Shown here in pieces: positions 1 to 6,377 of a stretch of 6,396 bases of DNA. The stretch's first letter is position 1. The number at the start of each line of letters is the position of its first letter. The notes under the pieces were generated by a model. The model was not told the origin of the DNA, searched no databases, and saw nothing but the letters and a program-made list of their open reading frames with translations. This DNA is from Clostridia bacterium (GTDB taxonomy: Bacteria; Bacillota_E; SLMV01; PUMD01): contig PWUC01000105.1 in assembly GCA_003562655.1 (NCBI GenBank), positions 1 to 6,396 of the forward strand, given 5' to 3'. A program made the position numbers and the translations under genes.

Positions 1-435
1 GGCCGGCTGCTGCCCGTTCCCGGGAGCAAGTTCCTGGTCATGGCGCCCTACCTTGCGCTGATCATGTTCACAGCCCAAAGCCGACTCCGGTCACCATGGA
101 CCATGACTCTGGTGAGCCTGATCTTTGCCGCAGTGATCAGTGTCTTCACTCCGTTTATGGGCGTCGCAATTCTTTCGGCGGGCCTGCTTTCGGACTTGAG
201 CGGCCGCCTGGTGCCGGGGGATCCCCACTCGGAATTCCGAACCTGTCTGGTCACTGCGTTGTACCCGATGTGGAGCTTTTTGCTGTCCCTGGCGGTCTCC
301 AACCACCTGACGGGCAGCATCCTGTTTGGCAGAGTCGGGACGGGCCCGTTAGTCTTGGGCGCCGGTCTGGTGTATCTGTTGGGGTTGGGAGGCGCCGCAG
401 TGGGTCTGAGGGTGAAGTCGCGCATGGAACCGTGA
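1..435 (+). CDS. Small integral membrane protein, 5'-truncated by the window edge (possible ECF transporter S-component-like)
   Basis: The frame is open from base 1 to a TGA at 433-435 and gives the last 144 residues, so the true start lies upstream. An internal ATG at 40 is the first Met but is unlikely to be the start, because coding-like sequence (ending LPVPGSKFLV) precedes it. The protein is strongly hydrophobic, with about four membrane-spanning stretches near visible residues 11-25, 34-62, 81-101 and 115-136. Short polar loops separate them (RLRSPW near 28-33; SGRLVPGDPHSEFR near 67-80), and the tail is basic (RVKSRMEP). The LPVPG-K start followed by compact helices recalls substrate-binding S components of ECF vitamin transporters. 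That resemblance is weak, and no ATPase or T-component gene is visible. It lies on the same strand as the lyase paralogue, but the gap of about 356 bases makes a shared operon uncertain. Function unknown; existence as a real gene is likely. Confidence 0.62.
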   Translation, partial: GRLLPVPGSKFLVMAPYLALIMFTAQSRLRSPWTMTLVSLIFAAVISVFTPFMGVAILSAGLLSDLSGRLVPGDPHSEFRTCLVTALYPMWSFLLSLAVSNHLTGSILFGRVGTGPLVLGAGLVYLLGLGGAAVGLRVKSRMEP

Positions 436-539
436 ACCCTCCCGATGGGCGACGCTTCCTTTGCCCACATGAGATCGATGAGATGCAGTGTGGGGAGGAG
501 GTGGGCGCTCCTTGTCTCGAGACCCGGGACATCCACTTA

Positions 540-691
540 CGGGTGTCGGTGCGAAATCTATGCCCCTCTCAGTATGCTACTCTGCTGCATCACCCGCACC
601 GCGCCTTCGAGGTTCAGGTGAGCCATCAAGGCGTGGCACGGGTTGGAATCTGCTCCTGTGCCGTGCCAGGAGGTCAAGTTTTCTCGTTGAC
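540..691 (+). promoter_or_regulatory. Possible structured 5' leader RNA upstream of the lyase paralogue
   Basis: Four inverted repeats follow one another. CGGTGCG (547-553) pairs with CGCACCG (595-601), and the overlapping CGGGTG (540-545) can pair with CACCCG (591-596) instead. CGCCTT (602-607) pairs with AAGGCG (628-633), with an inner GGTT/AGCC stem. TGGCACGG (634-641) pairs with CCGTGCCA (661-668), while the shifted GGCACGGG (635-642) can pair with CCTGTGCC (655-662), so these two are mutually exclusive. GTCAA (673-677) pairs with TTGAC (687-691). An AGGAGG (668-673) sits right after the third hairpin. I do not recognise a known riboswitch class. GC-rich sequence makes chance stems common, so this is a candidate only. 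Confidence 0.25.
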
Positions 692-779
692 GGGCGGGGA
701 CTTCTGTGCAACCGGAACTGGAGGAGTACGCGTGTCTGTGGAGAAGCTGATGCGTTGACCGGGAGTGATGGCGGGATTT

Positions 780-785
780 GGGGAG
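780..785 (+). promoter_or_regulatory. Ribosome binding site that decides the start of the lyase paralogue
   Basis: GGGGAG ends six bases before the GTG at 792. In-frame starts further up are a GTG at 765 and an ATG at 768. Both have their only GGAG (762-765) overlapping them or two bases away, which is too close. This favours 792. Confidence 0.6.
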
Positions 786-791
786 AAAACC

Positions 792-2285
792 GTGTATAGC
801 GGGGACCATCACAAAGACAGAGAGAGGCGGAAAGAGACCATCCTGGAGCGGGTGATGAGCCAGCGGATGGAGTCAGAACTGCAGGACATCGATACCCTGA
901 CGGAGGTCAACCTGGCCCACGTGGTGATGCTGGCCGAGAGGGAGATCATTGCCCTGGAGGTGGCGGCTGCCCTTCTCGGGAAACTGCTCGATATCGCGGA
1001 TCGGGGCGCTGATGTCCTGGGCTCACTGGACTCATCCGAGGGCCTGTACCTTGCGTACGAGGCCTCCCTCATCAGAGATCTGGGCATGGAGATCGGCGGC
1101 GCCATCCACACCGCCAGAAGCCGCAATGACCTGGGTGCCACCACCCACAGGATGTCAACGCGCTTCGGGATCCTGCAAGTCTCCGGTGCCCTTTTAGCCC
1201 TGCGGTCAGCGGCGCTGAAGAAGGCAGAGGAACACCTCGGCACAGTCATGACTGGATATACCCACCATCAGCCCGCCCAGCCCATCACCTATGCCCACTG
1301 GCTGCTGGCCCTTGACAGTGCCCTCAGCCGGGACAGCGACCGTCTGTGGGCAGCGCTGGCGTGCACCAACATGCTGCCGCTGGGGAGTTGTGCCCTGGCC
1401 GGGACGGACTTCCCCGTGGACCAGGATCGGACGGCGCAGCTGCTCGGTTTCAGAGGTGTGATGTCCAATTCCCTGGATGCCGTCGCGGCCAGGGATTATG
1501 CGCTGGAGGTCTCATCGGCCCTGGCCATTCTGGCCACGGGTCTGTCACGTTTCGCCCTTGATCTGCAGGTCTGGTGCACACACGAGTTTGGCCTGATATC
1601 TCTGCCCGACGCCCTGTCGGGGGTCAGCAGCATCATGCCCCAGAAGAGGAACCCCGTCGCCCTGGAGTGGCTCAAGGGTCGTTCTGCCCACATCTCGGCC
1701 AATCTGTATGCGATGCTGACCGGACAGAAGAACACCAGCTACACCAACGTGATCGACGTCAATCGCGAGAGCCTGCTGAGGTTGAGCTCCACCTTCAGTG
1801 ATCTGCAGGCCATGCTTGAGATGGCCGGGGCCCTGATTGAGGGCGTTGTTCCGGCCACCGATCGCATGCTGCAGGGCGCGGCGGAAAACTTCTCCACCGT
1901 CACCCTCCTCGCCAATTTCCTGGTGCGCAGGGAGGGACTGTCCTTCCGCAGCGCGTACCAGGTTGTCAGCGCCGTGGTGCGCCAGGCCCTGGGTCTCGGG
2001 TTGAACAGTACCGAGGTCGACCCGGAACTGCTCGCGGGAGTTTCAGAGGAAGTTCTTGGCCGCAGGGTGGAGCTGACGGAGGCAGACATCCGCGATGTTC
2101 TGGATCCGGCGACCAACGTTAGAAGGCTGCAGTACGGGGGAGGCCCCTCTCCCGGGCGCAGCGCCTGCGAGATACAGAGGCGCGTGCAGGTGCTCGAGGG
2201 CGACATGGAGGCAGTTGAGGGTCAGTGGCGACGATTGCATGAGGCGCGGGAGGCGCTGTTTGCCACTGCACGACAGATGAGCTGA
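792..2285 (+). CDS. Argininosuccinate lyase-family paralogue (aspartase/fumarase superfamily), substrate unknown
   Basis: Predicted 497-residue lyase of the superfamily that removes fumarate from N-substituted aspartates by beta-elimination; expected cytoplasmic and homotetrameric. Visible family motifs (numbered from GTG 792) are HTARSRND at 106-113, GYTHHQPAQP at 155-164, PLGSCALAGT near 196-205, the signature-loop SSIMPQKRNP at 279-288 with the presumed catalytic second Ser at 280, and a C-terminal GGGPSP. It is longer than the 462-residue ArgH in this window and has a highly charged start (HHKDRERRKE) instead of the LWGGRF opening. The Gly that begins the GSS signature is Val here. The ArgH substrate residues Gln and Lys of the MQEDKE segment are replaced by Asp322 and Arg325, while Tyr317 is kept. 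Fumarate-side residues are conserved. A true arginine-pathway role is unlikely because a complete argGH lies nearby. Relatives with other substrates, such as EDDS lyase, show the fold can be repurposed. The family is certain; the substrate is not. The start could also be 765 or 768. Confidence 0.92.
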   Translation: MYSGDHHKDRERRKETILERVMSQRMESELQDIDTLTEVNLAHVVMLAEREIIALEVAAALLGKLLDIADRGADVLGSLDSSEGLYLAYEASLIRDLGMEIGGAIHTARSRNDLGATTHRMSTRFGILQVSGALLALRSAALKKAEEHLGTVMTGYTHHQPAQPITYAHWLLALDSALSRDSDRLWAALACTNMLPLGSCALAGTDFPVDQDRTAQLLGFRGVMSNSLDAVAARDYALEVSSALAILATGLSRFALDLQVWCTHEFGLISLPDALSGVSSIMPQKRNPVALEWLKGRSAHISANLYAMLTGQKNTSYTNVIDVNRESLLRLSSTFSDLQAMLEMAGALIEGVVPATDRMLQGAAENFSTVTLLANFLVRREGLSFRSAYQVVSAVVRQALGLGLNSTEVDPELLAGVSEEVLGRRVELTEADIRDVLDPATNVRRLQYGGGPSPGRSACEIQRRVQVLEGDMEAVEGQWRRLHEAREALFATARQMS

Positions 2286-2316
2286 GGTCGTCGGGGAAGT
2301 CGGGAGAGAAGGAGCA

Positions 2317-3372
2317 ATGTGGAGGGATCTGGCAGAGCGAGTATGTGCTGACCCGGGACCATGTCTCCTTTGGGGGGCTCCCGACACGGGCAAGACCACC
2401 CTGGCCGCATTCCTTGCCAGCTTCTGCCATGATAGGGACGTACCGGCAGCCGTGGTCGACGCTGATGTGGGACAGTCGGACATCGGTCCCCCGGGGACAG
2501 TGGCGATGGCCCTTGTGGACCGGATCGCAGCGAGCACGCAGCAGTTGCCGATGCGGTCCGGTTATTTCGTCGGATCAATTTCTCCCGCAGGTTCGGAGAT
2601 GATCCTTGCAATGGGGACGCACCTCATGGTGCGGGAGGCAAGAGGGGCCGGCGCCGAGATGATCATTGTCGATACAACCGGGGCCATCACAGAACCCGGG
2701 GGAAGAAGGCTCAAGTACCTCAAGTTTGAACTTCTGAGGCCAAAATATGTGCTGGTTCTGCAGCGGCGAGATGAGATGCGCCACATGTTGGGCACTGTCC
2801 GCGGGCGCCGGGGAACGAGGGTCATCGAACTCCCTGTGTTGCCCGGGGTCAGAAGACGCAGCCGCAGCGAGAGGCGCCACCTGAGGCAACAGAGATTCTC
2901 CCGTCACTTCGCGGGTGCTGTCCGGCGGCAGTTTTCCCTCGAAAGATTGCGCCTGGGTCGGACCCTTCTCGGCACCGGTTATCGCCTCTGTGACGGCATC
3001 CGGGAACGGTTTTCAGGGGTCCTTGGGGGGCGGGTTCTGCATGCAGAACGGGTTCCCGAGGGTCTCTTTCTTGTCGTTGCGGAGGGCTGCGACCTGCGAA
3101 GGACGAGGGATCTGAAGGAGGTCGGGGGGGCCGGCAGGGCAATCGTGGTGCACGAGAGGGAGCTCAGGAATCTGCTGGTGGGCCTCATCGATGGTCGGGG
3201 TGACTTTCTCGGGGCTGGCATTCTCGAGGGAGTGGATTTTGAGTGCAACAGGGCCACAGTGCTGGCCAGTGCCGATGCAGTCCAGCGGGTCGGCGAGATC
3301 AGCCTTGGAAAACTCAGGGTGACTCCGGAGGGCAGGGAGCTGGGGTTCAGCCGTGCCGTCACATATCTGTGA
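2317..3372 (+). CDS. Clp1/Grc3-type P-loop protein, putative polynucleotide 5'-hydroxyl kinase
   Basis: A 351-residue protein. It opens almost directly with a Walker A loop, GAPDTGKT at 20-27. The Clp1/Nol9/Grc3 hallmark follows, DADVGQSDIGPPGT at 48-61, then YFVGSISPAG at 83-92, a Walker B-like VDTTG at 118-122, and the lid-type segment GGRRLKYLKFELLRP (128-142) leading to VLVLQR. This order is characteristic of the Clp1 P-loop domain, whose eukaryotic and archaeal members phosphorylate RNA or DNA 5'-OH ends using ATP. Residues 177-204 are very Arg-rich (11 Arg in 26 residues from 179 to 204), which suits nucleic-acid contact. The C-terminal part from about 205 to 351 has no motif I recognise and may be a small beta-rich domain as in relatives. 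AAGGAG (2309-2314) and GGGAG (2302-2306) precede the ATG. It starts 31 bases after the lyase paralogue stop, suggesting co-transcription. The kinase activity and RNA substrate are inferred from family membership; bacterial members are little characterised. Confidence 0.85.
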   Translation: MWRDLAERVCADPGPCLLWGAPDTGKTTLAAFLASFCHDRDVPAAVVDADVGQSDIGPPGTVAMALVDRIAASTQQLPMRSGYFVGSISPAGSEMILAMGTHLMVREARGAGAEMIIVDTTGAITEPGGRRLKYLKFELLRPKYVLVLQRRDEMRHMLGTVRGRRGTRVIELPVLPGVRRRSRSERRHLRQQRFSRHFAGAVRRQFSLERLRLGRTLLGTGYRLCDGIRERFSGVLGGRVLHAERVPEGLFLVVAEGCDLRRTRDLKEVGGAGRAIVVHERELRNLLVGLIDGRGDFLGAGILEGVDFECNRATVLASADAVQRVGEISLGKLRVTPEGRELGFSRAVTYL

Positions 3373-3658
3373 GGGGGTGTCGCCAGGCGGTGCTCAGCGA
3401 TGGCTGTGTCATCGTCATTCAACATCACAGGGCTGTCAGGTGACGCTGGCCTGTGAGGGCGAAAATCGTTTGTGGGCAGTTCTTCCGAGGGGGGATTCCC
3501 TGCCCGGGCTACGCGGCTCCTTCTCTTTCTGCATTGTAGCGCAGTAGCGTTTGCTTCCACTGTTGTTCGGGTCATGGCCCGTCGCCTGGGTTTGCGTGCT
3601 ACAATTAGATAATTTACACATAACGGCAGCACACGGCGGCGGCCGCCCCGATTTCAGA
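3373..3658. other. Spacer between convergent operons
   Basis: There are 286 bases between the stop of the Clp1-like gene and the stop of argH. Short open frames here lack ribosome sites and recognisable proteins. Stem candidates are CACAGG/CCTGTG (3426-3431 with 3450-3455) and GGGCAG/CTGCCC (3474-3479 with 3500-3505), neither followed by a run of T. A locally AT-rich patch at about 3600-3625, which includes AATTAGATAATT, stands out from the GC-rich surroundings, but no convincing -35/-10 pair could be built. Transcription from both sides presumably ends here by means I cannot identify. Confidence 0.6.
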
Positions 3659-3672
3659 TCAGCGGCGGCCGC
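3639..3672. repeat. GC-rich inverted repeat at the argH 3' end (weak terminator candidate)
   Basis: GCGGCCGCC at 3639-3647 is complementary to GGCGGCCGC at 3664-3672, with 16 bases between. The right arm encodes the Arg-rich last codons of argH and the left arm lies just beyond its TGA. Each arm also contains the self-complementary octamer GCGGCCGC. No T-run follows on the minus strand, so intrinsic termination is doubtful. The hairpin might still slow polymerase or protect the mRNA 3' end. Confidence 0.3.
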
Positions 3673-5047
3673 GGCTGTTGAGCATGGTCCGGGCGGTACG
3701 GAACTGTCTCGCCACGCTCTCGGGGGAGGTGCCGCCGTGGGATGAGCGGGCGGCGACGCACTGTTCGGCAGATATAGCATCGATGATGTCCGACGAGAAC
3801 AGATCAGAGAACTGCCTCCATTCGCCCGGGGTCAAATCGTGGAGGCATTTTCCTTCCTCGAGGCAGTGGCGAACCACTCTTCCCACGGCGGAGTGCGCCT
3901 GGCGGAAGGGCATGCCCCGGGCGACGAGGTAGTCGGCGGCGTCCGTTGCGCCCGAGAAGCCCCTGTGGACGGCCCTTTGCATTCGCTCCCGGTTTATCTG
4001 CAGTGAGCCGATCATGCCGTTCATCGCCCGCAGACAGGCCTTGAGGGTGTCGACGGTATCGAAGGTCGCCTCCTTGTCCTCCTGCATGTCGCTGTTGTAC
4101 GTGAGGGGCAGTCCCTTCATCACTGTCAGCAGGGTTGTGAGGTTTCCGTATGTGCGGCCGGTCCTGCCGCGGATCAGCTCGGCCACGTCGGGGTTTTTCT
4201 TCTGGGGCATGATGCTGGAGCCGGTGGTGAAGGCATCGGCGATCTCCACGAAGGAAAATTCCTCACTGGACCAGAGGACCAGCTCCTCGCTCAGGCGGCT
4301 CAGATGCATCATGGTGAGGGCGGAGGCCGACAGAAACTCGAGGAGGAAGTCTCGATCAGAGACGGCATCCATGCTGTTTTCGTACAGGGCCGAAAGCCCC
4401 AGCTCGCGGGCGGTGAAATCGGGATCGATGGGATGGGCGGTTCCCGCCAGGGCGCCGGAGCCCAGGGGGGAGATGTCCGTCCGCTTCAGGCAGTCTGAGA
4501 AGCGGTCCCAGTCTCTTTGCAGCATGAAGAAGTAGGCGAGGAGATGATGGGCCAGAAGAACGGGCTGGGCCCGCTGCATGTGAGTGTATCCGGGCATTAT
4601 GACCCCGGTGTTTTCCTCAGCCAGTTCCAGCAGGGTCCTCTGAAGCCGGGTGATCCGCTGTCTGACCGCACCGATTTCATCCTTGAGGTACAGGTGCATG
4701 TCCACGGCGACCTGGTCGTTTCGGCTTCGGGCGGTGTGCAGTCTCCCGGCTGCGGGACCGATTCGCTCGGTGAGCAGGGCCTCGATGTTCATGTGGATGT
4801 CCTCGTGGGCTTCAGAGAGCCGGGCCCTTCCCTCCTCGATGTCCTCCCGAACGGCCTGCAGCCCGCTTACGATGTCTTCGGCATCTTCTGCGGAGATGAT
4901 CCCCTGTTTCGCCAGCATCCGGGCGTGGACGGTGCTTCCCAGGATGTCGTGATGATACAGGCGTCGATCGAACTGTATGGATGCGGTGAATCCCTCGCTG
5001 CAGCCCCAGTCTCGTTCCGTGAACCGTCCTCCCCACAGCTTGTTCAC
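3659..5047 (-). CDS. argH: Argininosuccinate lyase
   Basis: Catalyses the last step of arginine synthesis, argininosuccinate to arginine plus fumarate; a cytoplasmic homotetramer in known members. The protein has 462 residues, the usual length. Numbered from the GTG at 5047, it begins with the conserved NKLWGGRF. It then has ASIQFD near 22-27, HTARSRND at 104-111, PGYTHMQRAQP at 152-162 with the general-acid/base-region Thr-His, PLGSGALAGT near 194-203, and the signature GSSIMPQKKNP at 276-286 with catalytic Ser278. The substrate-binding TYNSDMQEDKE (316-326) is intact (Tyr317, Gln322, Lys325), and a C-terminal SHGGTSPESV is present. A TTG at 5062 would add five residues, but AGGAGG (5059-5054) lies six bases before GTG 5047 and the family starts at M-x-K-LWGGRF, so GTG is preferred. 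It begins 11 bases after the argG stop in the same operon. Nothing is missing, so it should be functional. Confidence 0.97.
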   Translation of the reverse strand: MNKLWGGRFTERDWGCSEGFTASIQFDRRLYHHDILGSTVHARMLAKQGIISAEDAEDIVSGLQAVREDIEEGRARLSEAHEDIHMNIEALLTERIGPAAGRLHTARSRNDQVAVDMHLYLKDEIGAVRQRITRLQRTLLELAEENTGVIMPGYTHMQRAQPVLLAHHLLAYFFMLQRDWDRFSDCLKRTDISPLGSGALAGTAHPIDPDFTARELGLSALYENSMDAVSDRDFLLEFLSASALTMMHLSRLSEELVLWSSEEFSFVEIADAFTTGSSIMPQKKNPDVAELIRGRTGRTYGNLTTLLTVMKGLPLTYNSDMQEDKEATFDTVDTLKACLRAMNGMIGSLQINRERMQRAVHRGFSGATDAADYLVARGMPFRQAHSAVGRVVRHCLEEGKCLHDLTPGEWRQFSDLFSSDIIDAISAEQCVAARSSHGGTSPESVARQFRTARTMLNSRGRR

Positions 5048-5051
5048 GCTA

Positions 5052-5059
5052 CCCCTCCT
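5052..5059 (-). promoter_or_regulatory. argH ribosome binding site touching the argG stop
   Basis: On the minus strand AGGAGGGG begins with the final A of the argG TGA (5061-5059). Six bases separate its AGGAGG core from the argH GTG. Ribosomes finishing argG are delivered onto this site, which suggests translational coupling and balanced output of the two enzymes. Confidence 0.8.
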
Positions 5060-6291
5060 CAATCCACAATCATCCTCGTCTCATCCGGCTTGACTCTGCT
5101 GCTCTGCCTGTGCTTCTCCGAGTATACCACGGTGGGCAGCCGCCAGTACTCGATGAAGCCCTCGGCGGCCTGATGGTCGAAGGTGTCGTCATCACCGTAC
5201 GTGGCCAGCGACAGGTCATACATGGAGTGTTCGGATTTTCTGCCCACCACCTGGCAGTTCGCCCGGAACAGCTTGACGCGCACCGAACCGGTCACGCTCT
5301 CCTGGCTTCTGTCCATGAAGGCGTCCAGGGCCTCCCTGAGGGGCGAATACCACAGCCCGTTGTAGGCCAGCTCCGCGTATCTGGGCTCCAGGGTTGCTTT
5401 GAAGTGCCCCAGCTCCCGGGGCAGGGTGAAGCTCTCCAGCTCCCGGTGGGCGTCGATCAGAACGGTGGCTGCGGGAGCTTCATAGATCTCCCGGGACTTG
5501 ATCCCCACCAGCCGGTTTTCCACGTGGTCAATGCGGCCCACCCCGTGACGACCGGCGATCACATTCAGGGTTTCGATCAGTTCCGTCAGGCCCATCCCCT
5601 GACCGTCAAGCTGGGTGGGGACTCCACGCACAAAACTGATTTCCAGGTATTCGGGGCGATCGGGTGCATCCTGGGGCGGGGCAGTCCACGCAAAGGCCTC
5701 CTCGGGAGGCTCAACCCAGGGGTCCTCCAGGACACCGCACTCGACGCTGCGTCCCCACAGGTTTTCATCAATGCTGAAGGGGTTTTCACTCCCCACAGGG
5801 ACGGAAATGCCATGTTTCTGGGCGTAGGCAATTTCATCGTCTCTGGACATGGGCCACTCCCGAACGGGAGCGATTATTTCCAGATCCGGGTTCAAAGCAG
5901 CGATCGAGGTGTCGAACCTCACCTGGTCGTTGCCCTTGCCCGTGCATCCGTGGGCGACGGCTTCGGCTCCCATTTCCTCTGCCACCTCCACCAAAAGTTT
6001 TGCGATCAGGGGCCGGGAGAGGGCGGAGGCCAGCGGATACTTCCCCTCGTACAGGGCATTGGCCTTGAGGGACGGCTGGATGTAGTTATTTGCGAGATCA
6101 TCTCGGGCATCGATGACGCGAGCGTGTACGGCGCCGATCCGCAGGGCCTTATCCGTTGCCATGTCGAGGTCTCTGGCTGCACCCACATCGACGGCAAGGG
6201 CTATGACCTGGCAGCCGTGTCGATGCTGGAGCCATTTCACCGCTACAGATGTGTCCAGTCCTCCTGAATAGGCCAGTACGACTTTCTTCAT
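5059..6291 (-). CDS. argG: Argininosuccinate synthase
   Basis: Makes argininosuccinate from citrulline and aspartate with ATP cleaved to AMP and pyrophosphate; the penultimate step of arginine synthesis, acting in the cytoplasm. The 410-residue length is normal. The PP-motif AYSGGLDTS lies at 7-15 and binds [16 protein letters not shown] at 85-97 and [14 protein letters not shown] at 113-126 are the citrulline/aspartate and nucleotide site segments. [26 protein letters not shown] and [14 protein letters not shown] follow in the usual order, and the C-terminal helix ends in RMIVD. The ATG is preceded by AAGGAG (6305-6300) with eight bases between, a near-ideal site. It is the first gene of an argGH operon driven from the promoter near 6348-6377. 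All active-site motifs are present and I see no sign of damage or transfer. Confidence 0.98.
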   Translation of the reverse strand: MKKVVLAYSGGLDTSVAVKWLQHRHGCQVIALAVDVGAARDLDMATDKALRIGAVHARVIDARDDLANNYIQPSLKANALYEGKYPLASALSRPLIAKLLVEVAEEMGAEAVAHGCTGKGNDQVRFDTSIAALNPDLEIIAPVREWPMSRDDEIAYAQKHGISVPVGSENPFSIDENLWGRSVECGVLEDPWVEPPEEAFAWTAPPQDAPDRPEYLEISFVRGVPTQLDGQGMGLTELIETLNVIAGRHGVGRIDHVENRLVGIKSREIYEAPAATVLIDAHRELESFTLPRELGHFKATLEPRYAELAYNGLWYSPLREALDAFMDRSQESVTGSVRVKLFRANCQVVGRKSEHSMYDLSLATYGDDDTFDHQAAEGFIEYWRLPTVVYSEKHRQSSRVKPDETRMIVD

Positions 6292-6299
6292 TGCTCACA

Positions 6300-6305
6300 C
6301 TCCTT
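6300..6305 (-). promoter_or_regulatory. argG ribosome binding site
   Basis: AAGGAG on the minus strand, eight bases upstream of the argG ATG, confirms that start. The untranslated leader would be about 50 bases if transcription begins about seven bases after the TATAAT box. Confidence 0.8.
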
Positions 6306-6332
6306 ATGGTGATCAAACAACCCTATGCAGGA

Positions 6333-6364
6333 CGTAACATGTGTATGATTATACTAATGTTACG
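6333..6364. promoter_or_regulatory. Palindromic operator candidate overlapping the argG -10 box
   Basis: CGTAACAT (6333-6340) is an exact inverted copy of ATGTTACG (6357-6364). Between them GTAT (6343-6346) mirrors ATAC (6351-6354), making a 32-bp imperfect dyad with 24 symmetric positions. CTATGC (6323-6328) and GCATAG (6364-6369) continue the symmetry outward with a four-base offset. The dyad covers the -10 box, so a bound repressor would block transcription. An arginine-responsive regulator such as ArgR/AhrC is the natural guess, but the sequence does not closely match the known TGAAT(N4)ATTCA ARG box. Confidence 0.5.
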
Positions 6365-6377
6365 CATAGACATGCAA
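6348..6377 (-). promoter_or_regulatory. Sigma-70-type promoter of argGH
   Basis: On the minus strand there is a perfect TATAAT at 6353-6348. TTGCAT at 6377-6372 is a partial match to the TTGACA -35 box, with an 18-base spacing. The region is strikingly AT-rich compared with the genes, as expected of a promoter. The weak -35 fits a promoter under control by a regulator. Confidence 0.6.

Larger units (their letters stand above)
436..791. other. Intergenic gap with hairpin-rich sequence, no convincing gene
   Basis: Open frames cross this stretch, but none has a good ribosome binding site and start together with a plausible protein. The frame ending at 758 is a shadow of the membrane-protein gene at its 5' end. 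A weak stem TGGGC/GCCCA lies just after the membrane-protein stop and lacks a T-run, so it is not a clear terminator. No tRNA, rRNA or good sigma-70 promoter was seen. What stands out is a series of inverted repeats between about 540 and 691, described separately, which would lie in the 5' leader of the lyase paralogue if transcription starts upstream of them. Confidence 0.6.

Noticed and set aside
628..643. T-box-like sequence AAGGCGTGGCACGGG
   Set aside because: It only partly matches the T-box antiterminator core, and no specifier stem, AGTA/GNUG features or following terminator with T-run could be found.
96..758. Plus-strand open frame of 220 codons overlapping the membrane-protein gene
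   Set aside because: Its first half is a shifted-frame reading of the hydrophobic gene, it has no ribosome site, and the translation is low-complexity Gly/Arg-rich with no recognisable domain.
668..758. Possible leader peptide starting at TTG 687 after AGGAGG
   Set aside because: The spacing of 13 bases is long, the start codon is weak, and the 23 codons show no run of Arg or other regulatory codons.
2979..3632. Minus-strand open frame of 217 codons opposite the Clp1-like gene
   Set aside because: It is antisense to a gene with clear motifs. The protein is Ser/Pro/Arg-rich, typical of a GC-rich reverse frame.
5110..6267. Long plus-strand open frame of 385 codons opposite argG
   Set aside because: It is fully antisense to argG, whose motifs are intact. 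The translation shows no family features and the openness follows from the codon use of a GC-rich gene.
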